Assembly: GCA_025056735.1 (NCBI GenBank)
Contig: JANWVR010000031.1
Coordinates: 1-50,848 of the forward strand
Reading direction: 5' to 3'
DNA: 50,848 bases
Source of the DNA: Saprospiraceae bacterium
GTDB taxonomy: Bacteria; Bacteroidota; Bacteroidia; Chitinophagales; Saprospiraceae
Shown here: positions 1 through 7,800 of the stretch, in pieces
Layout: each line of letters starts with the position of its first letter
How positions within the stretch are numbered: position 1 is the first letter of the stretch
Made by a program: the position numbers and the translations under genes
Notes under the pieces: generated by a model
What the model saw: only the letters and a program-made list of their open reading frames with translations
The model's database searches: none
What the model was told of the DNA's origin: nothing

Positions 1-764
1 CCACGCTTGCTGGAGCGAACAAAGTGCAGCACCTCATCTCGGTAATCCGACTTTTCTATCTGTTCCTCGATGAGCAAAATTGCTCTGCGAATGCTTAGTC
101 CACGCACAAAAAGGATGCGGTAAATATCCTCCAGATGATGGATGACATCGCGGGAAAAGATGCTGCGATGCAATCCTACCCGGTTAACGCCCATGTAGGA
201 GAGCGGCTCGCGTGCAGCCATCACATAGGGGGGCACATCTTTGCGCACCAAAGAACCACCGCTGATCATTACGTGCTTGCCGATTCGGACGAATTGATGC
301 ACAGCTGTCATGCCGCCCAGACGCGCAAAATCGTCAATATGAATATGGCCCGCCAACGTAGTATTGTTGGCCAGGATGCAAGACTTTCCGATCATACAAT
401 CGTGTGCCACATGCACGTAGGCCATGAGCAAACAGTTGTCGCCAATAACCGTGCGCCAGGCCTCCTTAGTGCCCCGATTGAGGGTGCAAAACTCGCGAAT
501 AATGACCTCGTTACCTATCTCGAGCGTAGTGTTCTCGCCCTGGTATTTCAGATCTTGCGGAATGGCACCAACTACGGCACCTGGGAAAACTTTGCATGCG
601 TTCCCCAGACGAGTGCCATTCATGATTGTAACGTTATTGCCTATCCAGCAATTATCGCCTATCACGACATCTTCCTCAATAACACTGAACGGCCCAATAG
701 TTACATTTTTACCAATTTGCGCTTTAGGATGTATATGACGCAGACGCTTAGACAGAAAAAACAT
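1..764 (-). CDS. lpxA: UDP-N-acetylglucosamine O-acyltransferase LpxA, 3' end cut by window edge
   Basis: First committed acyl transfer of lipid A synthesis: moves a 3-hydroxyacyl chain from ACP to UDP-GlcNAc in the cytoplasm. The minus strand reads open from ATG at 764 to the window edge, giving 254 codons beginning MFFLSKRLRHIHPKAQIG. Hexapeptide repeats typical of the left-handed beta helix run through the first 190 residues. His121 in the AHDCMIG motif corresponds to the catalytic His125 of E. coli LpxA. The stretch LGGMTAVHQFVRIG is also typical of the family. The C-terminal helical domain is present almost to its end, so only a few residues should be missing. It follows lpxC-fabZ by 66 bp on the same strand, the usual Bacteroidota order. 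The frame is open a little upstream of the chosen ATG, but this start matches the family N-terminus. Confidence 0.93.
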   Translation of the reverse strand, partial: MFFLSKRLRHIHPKAQIGKNVTIGPFSVIEEDVVIGDNCWIGNNVTIMNGTRLGNACKVFPGAVVGAIPQDLKYQGENTTLEIGNEVIIREFCTLNRGTKEAWRTVIGDNCLLMAYVHVAHDCMIGKSCILANNTTLAGHIHIDDFARLGGMTAVHQFVRIGKHVMISGGSLVRKDVPPYVMAAREPLSYMGVNRVGLHRSIFSRDVIHHLEDIYRILFVRGLSIRRAILLIEEQIEKSDYRDEVLHFVRSSKR

Positions 765-830
765 GTACGGGAAGAAAATTTGAAGTGATAAAGTAGAATG
801 GGCGGTAGTCTTAGCAGACAAGAAGCGTCG

Positions 831-2234
831 CTATTGTTCGGACTCTCTGACCCGGCGTATGATTTGTGCCGTGAGCTCGCCCTCTGATACGACTCTGCTC
901 CCCACATAGGCAGCGCCTTGCATGTGTACAATGCCCCGCCGGATGGGTTCAAGCAGTTCCATCTTGATGATGAGCGTGTCGCCAGGTACTACCTTAGATT
1001 TAAACCTGGCGTTTTCAATCTTCAAAAAATAGGTGTCCCAGTTATGTGGGTCATCTACGGCATTCAGCGCCAAAATACCGCCTGTCTGAGCCATGGCTTC
1101 AATTTGCAACACTCCAGGAAAGACCGGATTCCCTGGAAAGTGCCCCTGAAAGAAGGGCTCGTTTACGGTAACATTCTTGACACCCACGACGTGCGTGTCG
1201 GTTAGCTCGATGATTTTATCCACCAATAAAAATGGATAGCGATGCGGCAAAAGGCGGCTGATGCTGACCACGTCGAAGAGCGGCTCTTTGTCGGGGTTGT
1301 ATTTGGGCACTCCCAAGAGGCGGCGCTGCTCCATGAGTTTCTTTTTGAGCAATTTAGCGAACTCGATATTGGCCGTGTGGCCAGGTTTCGTCGCTACAAT
1401 TTTGCCCTGGATAGGGCGGCCTACTAAAGCCAAATCGCCAATAACATCCAGCAATTTGTGACGGGCGGGCTCATTAGAAAAGCGCAGCTTAACGGTATTG
1501 AGCACCCCCTCCGACTCCACCCGTACGGAGGGTTTTCCCATTTTTTGCGCCAGGCGATCCAATTCCTCTGGCGCCATTAGTCGGTCGGCAATCACAATGG
1601 CATTATCTAAATCGCCGCCCCGGATGAGGCCCATATCCAATAGTTTTTCCAACTCGTGCAAAAAAACAAAAGTGCGGCAAGGGGCGATCTCGGTGCGATA
1701 GCCATCTAAGTGCGGCAACGTGGCATATTGAGGCCCTAAGACTTTGGAGTTGAAGTCAATCATGACGGCTACCTCAAAAGTATCTGAAGGGAGCGCCAGC
1801 AATTCTGTGCCGGACACCTCGTCTTTGTAGGCAATGGGTTCCGTGATGACAAACGACTCGCGTTCGGCATCTTGCTCTACGCGCCCTGCCTCCTGAAGGG
1901 CCTCGACGAAAGGCAATGAGGTGCCATCCATAATAGGCATTTCAGGGCCGTCTACCTCCATCAGCACATTATCTATGCCCGAGCCAACCAGCGCGGAGAG
2001 GACATGTTCGACCGTAGCCACCTGGGCGTCTCCCTGACGCAGAGTGGTACCCCTGTTGGTCGAGGCAACCAGCTTGACATCGGCAGGAAGCACTGGTTGT
2101 TCACTCAGGTCTATGCGTTGAAAACGATAACCATGGTTAGGCGGGGCAGGTTTGAAGGTCAGCGTTACCGGCTTGCCCGTATGTAGCCCTACTCCTCGGA
2201 CGGTTACCGGATGCTGAATCGTGGTTTGCTTCAT
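831..2234 (-). CDS. lpxC-fabZ: Bifunctional UDP-3-O-acyl-GlcNAc deacetylase / 3-hydroxyacyl-ACP dehydratase
   Basis: A fused enzyme of 467 residues. The N-terminal two thirds is LpxC, the zinc deacetylase that commits UDP-GlcNAc to lipid A. It carries the zinc-histidine motif VEHVLSAL, a second site around LLDVIGDLAL, and the late catalytic histidine in KPGHTANIEF. The C-terminal 150 residues are FabZ, which dehydrates 3-hydroxyacyl-ACP in fatty acid synthesis, with the active-site histidine in LLPHRYPFLLVD and the glutamate in FPGVLQIEAMAQTGG. The fusion is characteristic of Bacteroidota and places two enzymes competing for 3-hydroxyacyl-ACP in one chain. The open frame extends to 2300, but ATG at 2234 gives the family N-terminus (MKQTTIQHPV) and lies about 30 nt downstream of a -7 box. 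lpxA follows. Confidence 0.96.
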   Translation of the reverse strand: MKQTTIQHPVTVRGVGLHTGKPVTLTFKPAPPNHGYRFQRIDLSEQPVLPADVKLVASTNRGTTLRQGDAQVATVEHVLSALVGSGIDNVLMEVDGPEMPIMDGTSLPFVEALQEAGRVEQDAERESFVITEPIAYKDEVSGTELLALPSDTFEVAVMIDFNSKVLGPQYATLPHLDGYRTEIAPCRTFVFLHELEKLLDMGLIRGGDLDNAIVIADRLMAPEELDRLAQKMGKPSVRVESEGVLNTVKLRFSNEPARHKLLDVIGDLALVGRPIQGKIVATKPGHTANIEFAKLLKKKLMEQRRLLGVPKYNPDKEPLFDVVSISRLLPHRYPFLLVDKIIELTDTHVVGVKNVTVNEPFFQGHFPGNPVFPGVLQIEAMAQTGGILALNAVDDPHNWDTYFLKIENARFKSKVVPGDTLIIKMELLEPIRRGIVHMQGAAYVGSRVVSEGELTAQIIRRVRESEQ

Positions 2235-2266
2235 CTCGCTATGCACAGTCGTTATCTTACAAAGCG

Positions 2267-2274
2267 CGAAGGTA
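2267..2274 (-). promoter_or_regulatory. Bacteroidota-type -7 box for lpxC-fabZ
   Basis: Minus-strand TACCTTCG, one mismatch from TAnnTTTG, with the predicted transcription start about 28 nt before the lpxC-fabZ ATG at 2234. No clear -33 TTTG was seen at the usual spacing. The same TACCTTCG octamer precedes the glucan phosphorylase gene. Confidence 0.5.
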
Positions 2275-2327
2275 ATAAACATGCCCTTTAAACCGCCCAC
2301 ACATTACCAGCAACCGCGAGTACTAAG

Positions 2328-4904
2328 TTAAAACTCCGTAGACAGACGAATGCGCACGCCCCATTTCGTTACAAACGGATGATCCGTGTAGGTAAATCGC
2401 CGAAGCAGGTCAATGCGAATGATGCTCAGGATGTTGGCCACACCTACGCTGCCCTCCACGTAGGGCTGCCGTTCTAAGGAATACGTCAAGGGCACACCAT
2501 TCTCATAGGTGGGCAGATGCAGTAATCCGTTGTTTGCATTGGGACGGTTACGTTCGCTCAAACCGCCCCAAAGAGCTTTAACTGTGAACACCTCGCGCCA
2601 TTTGAGCCGGCGCAGCAGCGGAATACGCCCTAAAAACACGCCGCCAAAATTGTGATAATAGCTTACAGCAGCATAGCGGTCGCTGATAAACTCCATGAAA
2701 TTCATCAGGTTGTACGACTCGCGCTGGTACGTGTACGTCTGGTTGGCCCTGTGAATGATCAGCATCGGATAGGGCGCCTGCCCAAACACCCGTCCGCCTT
2801 CCACGATGGCGTAACCTCGCCCGAGGATAGGATAAAAGAATGCTTTGCGCAAAGTAGCGCGTGCAATATGGTAATTGTACTCGCTGCCCAACACACCGCG
2901 GATACCCGCATCGTAGGCCAGCTCCAAAATCGGGTATTTCGTCAGGATGGGCGTCCGGTAGTTCGGACCGTCGTAGAACTTCTCATTGGGCGCATAGCGC
3001 AGGCGGATGCCTACTTCGCTGGCCATGAGGTCGGTTTTATAGCGCGTTTCTCCCTGCTCGGTGTAATCAAAGAGCAAAATACCCCCCGGGTTTTGGCGCG
3101 TATTGCGCAGTATGCAACGCCAGGAAAAGCCGCTGAGTAGCTCTCGCCGATACTCGATACCGTAAGTGCTTTTATAAATCATGCGGTTGTTCGGGCCGCG
3201 CTTGAGCGACAGGAAGAGGTTATCTTCGTTGACGAACTGAAGCCCCTGCCCCGGAATTTCAATATCGTTCTGATGCCATAGCCGCAGATGGTGAATCGGG
3301 AAGAGCCGCACCTTTTCCGGTCCCAGCGAATAGGTGATAGCGCCCATGCCCTTCCAGCGCTGATCGCCGAAGCCGTAGGCCGCATAGCCTTCGAGCGCTA
3401 AACGTTTGCTGAAGTCGTAGTTGGTGCGCCCACCAAAGCGCAATCGCAATCCCTCTATGGGATTGAAGCTATAAAAAACATTTGCCGGGCCGATGTCCAC
3501 ACCTCCTATCGCCGTGTACCCCTCGAAGAGAAAGCGCACGCTCTTTACGATACGCTTAAACGAGCGATCCCTGTTGAGGCTATCCATCGTTTGCTGCAGA
3601 CCCGCCTCGCTGCGCGTCAGTGCTATGTGGCGGTGCTGCGCCCAGAATCGTTCGTCGCGCAGCAGAACGCCCGTATCGCGCACAACTGCTTGCAACGGAG
3701 CAAACAGCGAGTCCGCAACAGGCTCGTTGATGCGATACCCACGATACGTCGTTACTTTATTACCCAGCAACGAACGCGCTTTGGAACCCTTCAAGAGACC
3801 AAATTCAATGGATATTTCATCGCGGCTCAACATGAGCGCCTGCCTCTCCCCCGCTGAATATACCCAAGAGTATTCCTGCCTTAGCTGGATGTCGTTCACC
3901 CAGTTGAGGTTGATCTCGGGCGGCACGCCCACTTCGATGCGGCGCAGCGCGTACGTGGAGTCTATGGCAATCCACAAATGGCCTGTGAAGGCTACATCCG
4001 TCTTCACTCGAGGCGCAAAATACAGGCGCACACAAGGCGTACCCTCCACTAATGTTGTGTCCTGAATATAAAAACGGTAGACGTTCGGAGAAATCGGGTT
4101 GAGCGGGCCGACGAAGCGCGTATTCAGCAGCTCGATGACACCGTCGTAAAAATTGGCGTCTGTGTATAGAGCTTCAATAAAATTGGAGATGCCCATTGCA
4201 TTAAAGGCATCCTCAAAAATTACATGTCGTTCGCCGCGCACATACTCGCGCCGCGTACCTGTAGCGCCACGGTAATACACGTCGGCGAGCAACTCGCGCA
4301 TATAGAGCAGGACGTTGACCTTATTGTTGACCTGGTTGGTGTCTGCGTTGTCGAAAATGACCTTGAAGCGCCGCAACAGAAGGTTATTGCGGGTTTTTTC
4401 GGTAATATTGCTCAGCGAAAAGCCGATCTTTTCATACTTTTCATATTGGTAATACGAAAGAGCTTCCGGCCGGTTTTTATTCTTATTTTCAATGGCTTTG
4501 CGAATAAGCGTCACTGCTGGATTGTCCTTGTTGCGGTAATGCTCAACGCGGACAGTTACCTCCTGTAGCACTGAGGAGGCTTCGCGCAAGGAGATAAGCA
4601 AATCATGATCTTCTCCTACACGCAAAGCAATTTCTTGAGGCGCATATCCTACGTACGTAATGCGCAGCGTCAGCGGGCCGGGCGCCGTTGTGCTGAGCGC
4701 AAACCGGCCATCTGCATCGGCTCGGGCCCCCGTGTTGGCCTCCACTATTCGGGCAGTAGCAAAAGGGAGCGGTTCTTCCGTTAGCGCATCTATAACCCGC
4801 CCGCGCACCGTTGTGAACTGAAGCGACTGGCCGGCAGCAGCAAAAGGAAGCAGAAGAAGGGATAAGATTAAAGTTAAATAAGCGAAAGATGGATTTTTCC
4901 GCAT
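2328..4904 (-). CDS. DUF5686 outer-membrane protein with carboxypeptidase-regulatory-like domain
   Basis: An 858-residue exported protein of unknown biochemical role. A signal peptide covers residues 1-25. It is followed by a CarboxypepD_reg-like beta-sandwich (about 30-115, with GRVIDALTEEPLPFATARI and ITYVGYAPQE), as in the N-terminal plugs of TonB-dependent receptors. The rest matches the DUF5686 family of Bacteroidota, including the YYQYEKYEKIGFSLSNI stretch, and ends in alternating aromatic beta strands expected of an outer-membrane barrel. The last residue is Phe, as in many barrel proteins. Its ATG lies only 37 bp after the gtrA stop with no obvious terminator between, so it is probably the last gene of the ceramide operon. 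That position makes a role in surface lipid handling worth considering, but the sequence does not show a function. Confidence 0.85.
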   Translation of the reverse strand: MRKNPSFAYLTLILSLLLLPFAAAGQSLQFTTVRGRVIDALTEEPLPFATARIVEANTGARADADGRFALSTTAPGPLTLRITYVGYAPQEIALRVGEDHDLLISLREASSVLQEVTVRVEHYRNKDNPAVTLIRKAIENKNKNRPEALSYYQYEKYEKIGFSLSNITEKTRNNLLLRRFKVIFDNADTNQVNNKVNVLLYMRELLADVYYRGATGTRREYVRGERHVIFEDAFNAMGISNFIEALYTDANFYDGVIELLNTRFVGPLNPISPNVYRFYIQDTTLVEGTPCVRLYFAPRVKTDVAFTGHLWIAIDSTYALRRIEVGVPPEINLNWVNDIQLRQEYSWVYSAGERQALMLSRDEISIEFGLLKGSKARSLLGNKVTTYRGYRINEPVADSLFAPLQAVVRDTGVLLRDERFWAQHRHIALTRSEAGLQQTMDSLNRDRSFKRIVKSVRFLFEGYTAIGGVDIGPANVFYSFNPIEGLRLRFGGRTNYDFSKRLALEGYAAYGFGDQRWKGMGAITYSLGPEKVRLFPIHHLRLWHQNDIEIPGQGLQFVNEDNLFLSLKRGPNNRMIYKSTYGIEYRRELLSGFSWRCILRNTRQNPGGILLFDYTEQGETRYKTDLMASEVGIRLRYAPNEKFYDGPNYRTPILTKYPILELAYDAGIRGVLGSEYNYHIARATLRKAFFYPILGRGYAIVEGGRVFGQAPYPMLIIHRANQTYTYQRESYNLMNFMEFISDRYAAVSYYHNFGGVFLGRIPLLRRLKWREVFTVKALWGGLSERNRPNANNGLLHLPTYENGVPLTYSLERQPYVEGSVGVANILSIIRIDLLRRFTYTDHPFVTKWGVRIRLSTEF

Positions 4905-4941
4905 GGCGTTCGTTAATGTCTCATAAGAAAACGGGAAAACG

Positions 4942-5337
4942 TCAAGATTCGTTGGATGGGGCGAAAACGAAGTAGCGATTGAATAAAAAAATCAGGTACC
5001 ACGCCAACAGCGCCACGCTCACGCGCGAAAACCAAGGCGACAGGCCCATCTCGTCGCAGAGCAACCACACGCCGCCCACGTTCAGAGCCATGCCCAACAG
5101 GACGCCCATGCCGTAGCGGACGCCCAGTTTTTGCAAGGGCGTGGCCCTGTGCAGGCCAAACACCCAGTGCTTTTGAATGTAAAAGGCCACCACTGCGCTG
5201 ACCGACCAGCCTACAAACGTCGAACCGCCCGCATGCGCCGTAGCCAGAAAGAGTACGTAAAAAAGCCCAAAATCCACCACCGTCGAGCTGAGCGAACTCA
5301 ACGCGTATTTGAAAACTAAAAAGCCTTTCGAGCGCAT
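4942..5337 (-). CDS. GtrA-family small membrane protein
   Basis: A 131-residue inner-membrane protein with four predicted transmembrane segments and the GtrA-like pattern: early FVKYALSSLSSTVVDF-like segment (here FKYALSSLSSTVVDFG), then FYIQKHWVFG, and a C-terminal FNRYFVF. GtrA proteins are thought to move undecaprenyl-linked sugars across the inner membrane in O-antigen glucosylation and related systems. It starts 3 nt after the PgpA stop and precedes the DUF5686 gene by 37 nt, so it sits in the ceramide operon. By inference it may help translocate a glycosylated lipid or lipid-linked sugar used for the sphingolipid headgroup. No glycosyltransferase lies beside it in the window. Confidence 0.83.
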   Translation of the reverse strand: MRSKGFLVFKYALSSLSSTVVDFGLFYVLFLATAHAGGSTFVGWSVSAVVAFYIQKHWVFGLHRATPLQKLGVRYGMGVLLGMALNVGGVWLLCDEMGLSPWFSRVSVALLAWYLIFLFNRYFVFAPSNES

Positions 5338-5340
5338 ACG

Positions 5341-5817
5341 TTAATTCCATAACCACCAAAAAACTTGCCACGATAGCCAGGCGTAGATTCCTGCCAATAT
5401 GTCATCCAGCATTACGCCCCAGCCTCCTGGCAGGCGTTCTAAAGAACGAATGCCCAGTGGCTTGAATATATCGAACAATCGAAACGACGCAAAGATAACC
5501 GCCCAGGCCTCCCATTCGACCGGCGCGACCCATAGAGCGACCCACATGCCGACCATTTCGTCCAATACTACTGGTGAAGGGTCTTTGCCCCACAAGGCCT
5601 CCGCGCGGGGGATGCCCACAATGCCCACGACGAAACCCGCGGCGATCGCCAGCGCCAGTACGGGTTGATAAAAAACGGGCGCTGCCACGACCAGCCCGCC
5701 CGCCAGCAGCCAGGCCAGCGCTGCACCCCACGTGCCCGGCGCAACAGGCAGCCTGCCGGCGCCAAAACCGCAAAGCACCCACAGCACGCCGTCAAAACGT
5801 CGTTTAGAGCCAGCCAT
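5341..5817 (-). CDS. pgpA: Phosphatidylglycerophosphatase A family lipid phosphatase
   Basis: A 158-residue membrane protein of the PgpA family, which removes the phosphate from phosphatidylglycerol phosphate at the inner membrane. Family motifs are visible: GAGRLPVAPGTWGA near the N-terminus, VVLDEMVGMW with the conserved acidic residues, and GGWGVMLDDILAGI near the C-terminus. The frame is open to 5865, but ATG at 5817 gives the family start (MAGSKRRFDG) and a 14-nt overlap with the end of the upstream SDR gene. It lies inside the sphingolipid operon, followed 3 nt later by gtrA. It may simply make phosphatidylglycerol, or it may act on a phosphorylated sphingolipid intermediate; the context suggests the second but does not prove it. 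Confidence 0.85.
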   Translation of the reverse strand: MAGSKRRFDGVLWVLCGFGAGRLPVAPGTWGAALAWLLAGGLVVAAPVFYQPVLALAIAAGFVVGIVGIPRAEALWGKDPSPVVLDEMVGMWVALWVAPVEWEAWAVIFASFRLFDIFKPLGIRSLERLPGGWGVMLDDILAGIYAWLSWQVFWWLWN

Positions 5818-6796
5818 GTTGGCGATACCATTTGACCGTCTCTTCCATGCCCCGGTATAAGTCATACTGAGGCTGGAAGTTCAGGAGGCTAAAGGTTTCC
5901 GAGGTGTCGCAGTGCCAGTTGGCGCCGCCCAATTCGCGCAGTTTTTCCCGGTTGAGGGCCGGCATTTTGCCCTGCCACTTACCTGCCCACTCGCTCAACG
6001 CGGCAATGGCCTGCACGCCTGCCAACGGCAAGCGCAGGCGCAGCGTGCGGCGGCCCAGCGCCGTGCGCACAGCTTCGCCTAAGTCGTCGGTGGTGTAATC
6101 GCGCCCATCAGCAGCGATGTATTTACGCCCCTGCAGCCCGCGCTCCAAAGCGGCCAACATTAGCGCCACTAAGTCGCTGACGTAGATGAAGCTGGCGCGC
6201 TGCGGTGTCAGTCCGATGTATAGCTCCAGCCCGTGGTTGACCAGCTGGACAAACTGGAACAGGTCGCGATCGCGCGGGCCGAAAACGGCCGTAGGCTGCA
6301 CCACCACCCAAGGGAGCCGTCCCGTCAGGGCTTCTAAGTGTTCTTCGGCGGCCCGTTTGCTGGCTCCGTACGTTGTGACGGGCATGGGCGGCTGGTCGGG
6401 CCGCACACGCTCAGCGTTCGTAGCTGGCCCTAAGGCTGCCAGGCTGCTCAAGAACAAAAAACACTGCGGGCGCAAATCCTCCTCCACTAAAGCCTCAGCC
6501 AAATGCCGGGTATAGTCAGTGTTTATGCGAAAGTAGTCCTCACTCCTAAGCGCCTTGGTTGCGCCAGCAATGTGCGCCACGTAGTCGAAGCGTCCTTGCT
6601 GGCGCAGCATCTCGGCCAATGCTGGTGGCGTATGGTAGGGCAGATGGACGAAGCGCAAACGCCTGTCCTGCAAATAGGTGCGGTCGCTGTTGGGCCGCAC
6701 AGCTGCCGTTACTTCCCACCCCCGCGCCAGCGCCGCGTCGGTCAGCGCGCTGCCGATGAAGCCGTTGGCGCCCGTAATGAGCAGTCGAGGACTCAT
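5804..6796 (-). CDS. Extended SDR, candidate bacterial ceramide/3-ketosphinganine reductase (CerR-like)
   Basis: A 330-residue NAD(P)-dependent epimerase/dehydratase-type short-chain dehydrogenase. The Rossmann glycine motif is GANGFIG at residues 9-15, and the catalytic set is Ser118 with Tyr143 and Lys147 (YGASK). In bacteria making ceramide by the route described in Caulobacter, an extended SDR of this annotation (CerR) reduces the 3-keto group; a Bacteroides SDR is reported to reduce 3-ketosphinganine. I use these from memory. Its position, with the upstream desaturase stop and this start sharing ATGA (6793-6796) in an operon with serine palmitoyltransferase, makes that role likely. The reaction is inferred from context; the SDR fold itself is clear. 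It could instead modify a sugar nucleotide for a headgroup. Confidence 0.82.
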   Translation of the reverse strand: MSPRLLITGANGFIGSALTDAALARGWEVTAAVRPNSDRTYLQDRRLRFVHLPYHTPPALAEMLRQQGRFDYVAHIAGATKALRSEDYFRINTDYTRHLAEALVEEDLRPQCFLFLSSLAALGPATNAERVRPDQPPMPVTTYGASKRAAEEHLEALTGRLPWVVVQPTAVFGPRDRDLFQFVQLVNHGLELYIGLTPQRASFIYVSDLVALMLAALERGLQGRKYIAADGRDYTTDDLGEAVRTALGRRTLRLRLPLAGVQAIAALSEWAGKWQGKMPALNREKLRELGGANWHCDTSETFSLLNFQPQYDLYRGMEETVKWYRQHGWL

Positions 6797-7800
6797 GCGG
6801 TTTTCTCGATAAGCGCCACATCGGGCGTGGACTCATCGCTCAAGGGCACGCCGCCGCGGTCTTTGCGCACAATGCGCGAAAAGAGGCTAATCTCTTGGCT
6901 GAACAAGAAGCGCAGTAGCAGCAGCGTATACGACTTATGGTATTTTAATGACTGATAAAATTCCGGTGCCATGGCCCGTAGTTTGGGTAAATTGTTCCAT
7001 GGCACGGAGGGCATGTCGTGGTGCTCATTGTGGTAGCCCACGTTCAGGTTGATGGTGTTAAGTGGCCCATAATAGCTGTACGTCTCCTGGTCGGGGTCGA
7101 GCACCAGATAGTGTTCCTGTATCCAGCGCGCGCCCAACGGATGCAGACCGATAGAAAACATTAGGCTCAGACCCAGATAGGCAAACGCCTGCCAGCCCCA
7201 AAAATAAACCACGGCCACATCGAAGGCCAGCTGCACCACCACGTTCAGGACAACCCAGCGGTCTATCAGCATAGCCTCCTTGCAGCGCAACACGCGCACC
7301 GCCTGAAAAAACGGATAGAACAGCAACCACAATGCCTTGCCAATGAAATAGTTATTAATAAGGCGTGCTTCCCAGCGCGATGGCAGGTCGGCATCCAGTT
7401 CGTGCACGCCCTGAAAAGCGTGGTGCTTGAGGTGGTAATTTTTGAAGGAAATGGCAGAGGGGATGATGGTTGGCAGGTTGGCCACGATACCCGCGTAAAT
7501 ATTCCACTCCCGTTTGCGAAAGATCAGGTGGTGCGCCGCTTCGTGAATACACACAAAAAGCACATGCGCGGGGAAAGCCCCCACAAACCACGCCAACCCT
7601 ACGATCCACCACCCGCTTTGCTCGCGCAGCAAATAAGCCATGGCGAGCTGAAAGGCTACACAGACGAGGATAATCAGGGCCGTCCATGGGTTTTTACCGA
7701 TGAGATGACGCGCTTCGGGATGGGCTTCTAAAATAGCTCTCGTGCGCTGACGGTGCGGCTCCGGGCCGGTTTTGTAGCGAAAATCGTTATGACGCTCCAT
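6793..7800 (-). CDS. Sphingolipid delta-4 desaturase-like membrane di-iron protein (DES1/DEGS-like)
   Basis: A 335-residue membrane fatty acid desaturase. Three histidine boxes are present: HEAAHH at 86-91, HLKHH at 123-127 and HNEHH at 257-261. Beyond these, the protein carries stretches I recognise from eukaryotic dihydroceramide delta-4 desaturase: NDFRYKTGPEPH at the N-terminus (compare DFEWVYTDQPH), ANLPTIIP before FKNYHLKHH, GLHPLGARWIQEHY, and the diagnostic ETYSYYGPLN followed by NVGYHNEHHDMPSVP. DES1 introduces the 4,5-trans double bond of sphingosine into dihydroceramide. The neighbours are sphingolipid genes, which supports the same substrate here. ATG at 7800 was chosen (14-nt overlap with the acyltransferase gene); an ATG at 7818 adds six residues. 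DES1 enzymes can also hydroxylate C4, so a phytoceramide product is the main alternative. Confidence 0.88.
   Translation of the reverse strand: MERHNDFRYKTGPEPHRQRTRAILEAHPEARHLIGKNPWTALIILVCVAFQLAMAYLLREQSGWWIVGLAWFVGAFPAHVLFVCIHEAAHHLIFRKREWNIYAGIVANLPTIIPSAISFKNYHLKHHAFQGVHELDADLPSRWEARLINNYFIGKALWLLFYPFFQAVRVLRCKEAMLIDRWVVLNVVVQLAFDVAVVYFWGWQAFAYLGLSLMFSIGLHPLGARWIQEHYLVLDPDQETYSYYGPLNTINLNVGYHNEHHDMPSVPWNNLPKLRAMAPEFYQSLKYHKSYTLLLLRFLFSQEISLFSRIVRKDRGGVPLSDESTPDVALIEKTA

Noticed and set aside
135-788. Plus-strand open frame of 217 codons
   Set aside because: It is the antisense shadow of lpxA, which reads open on the minus strand with clear hexapeptide repeats and catalytic His121.
6793-7800. 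Calling the desaturase a generic acyl-lipid desaturase
   Set aside because: The ETYSYYGPLN and NVGYHNEHHDMPS text is DES1-like, beyond the shared His boxes.
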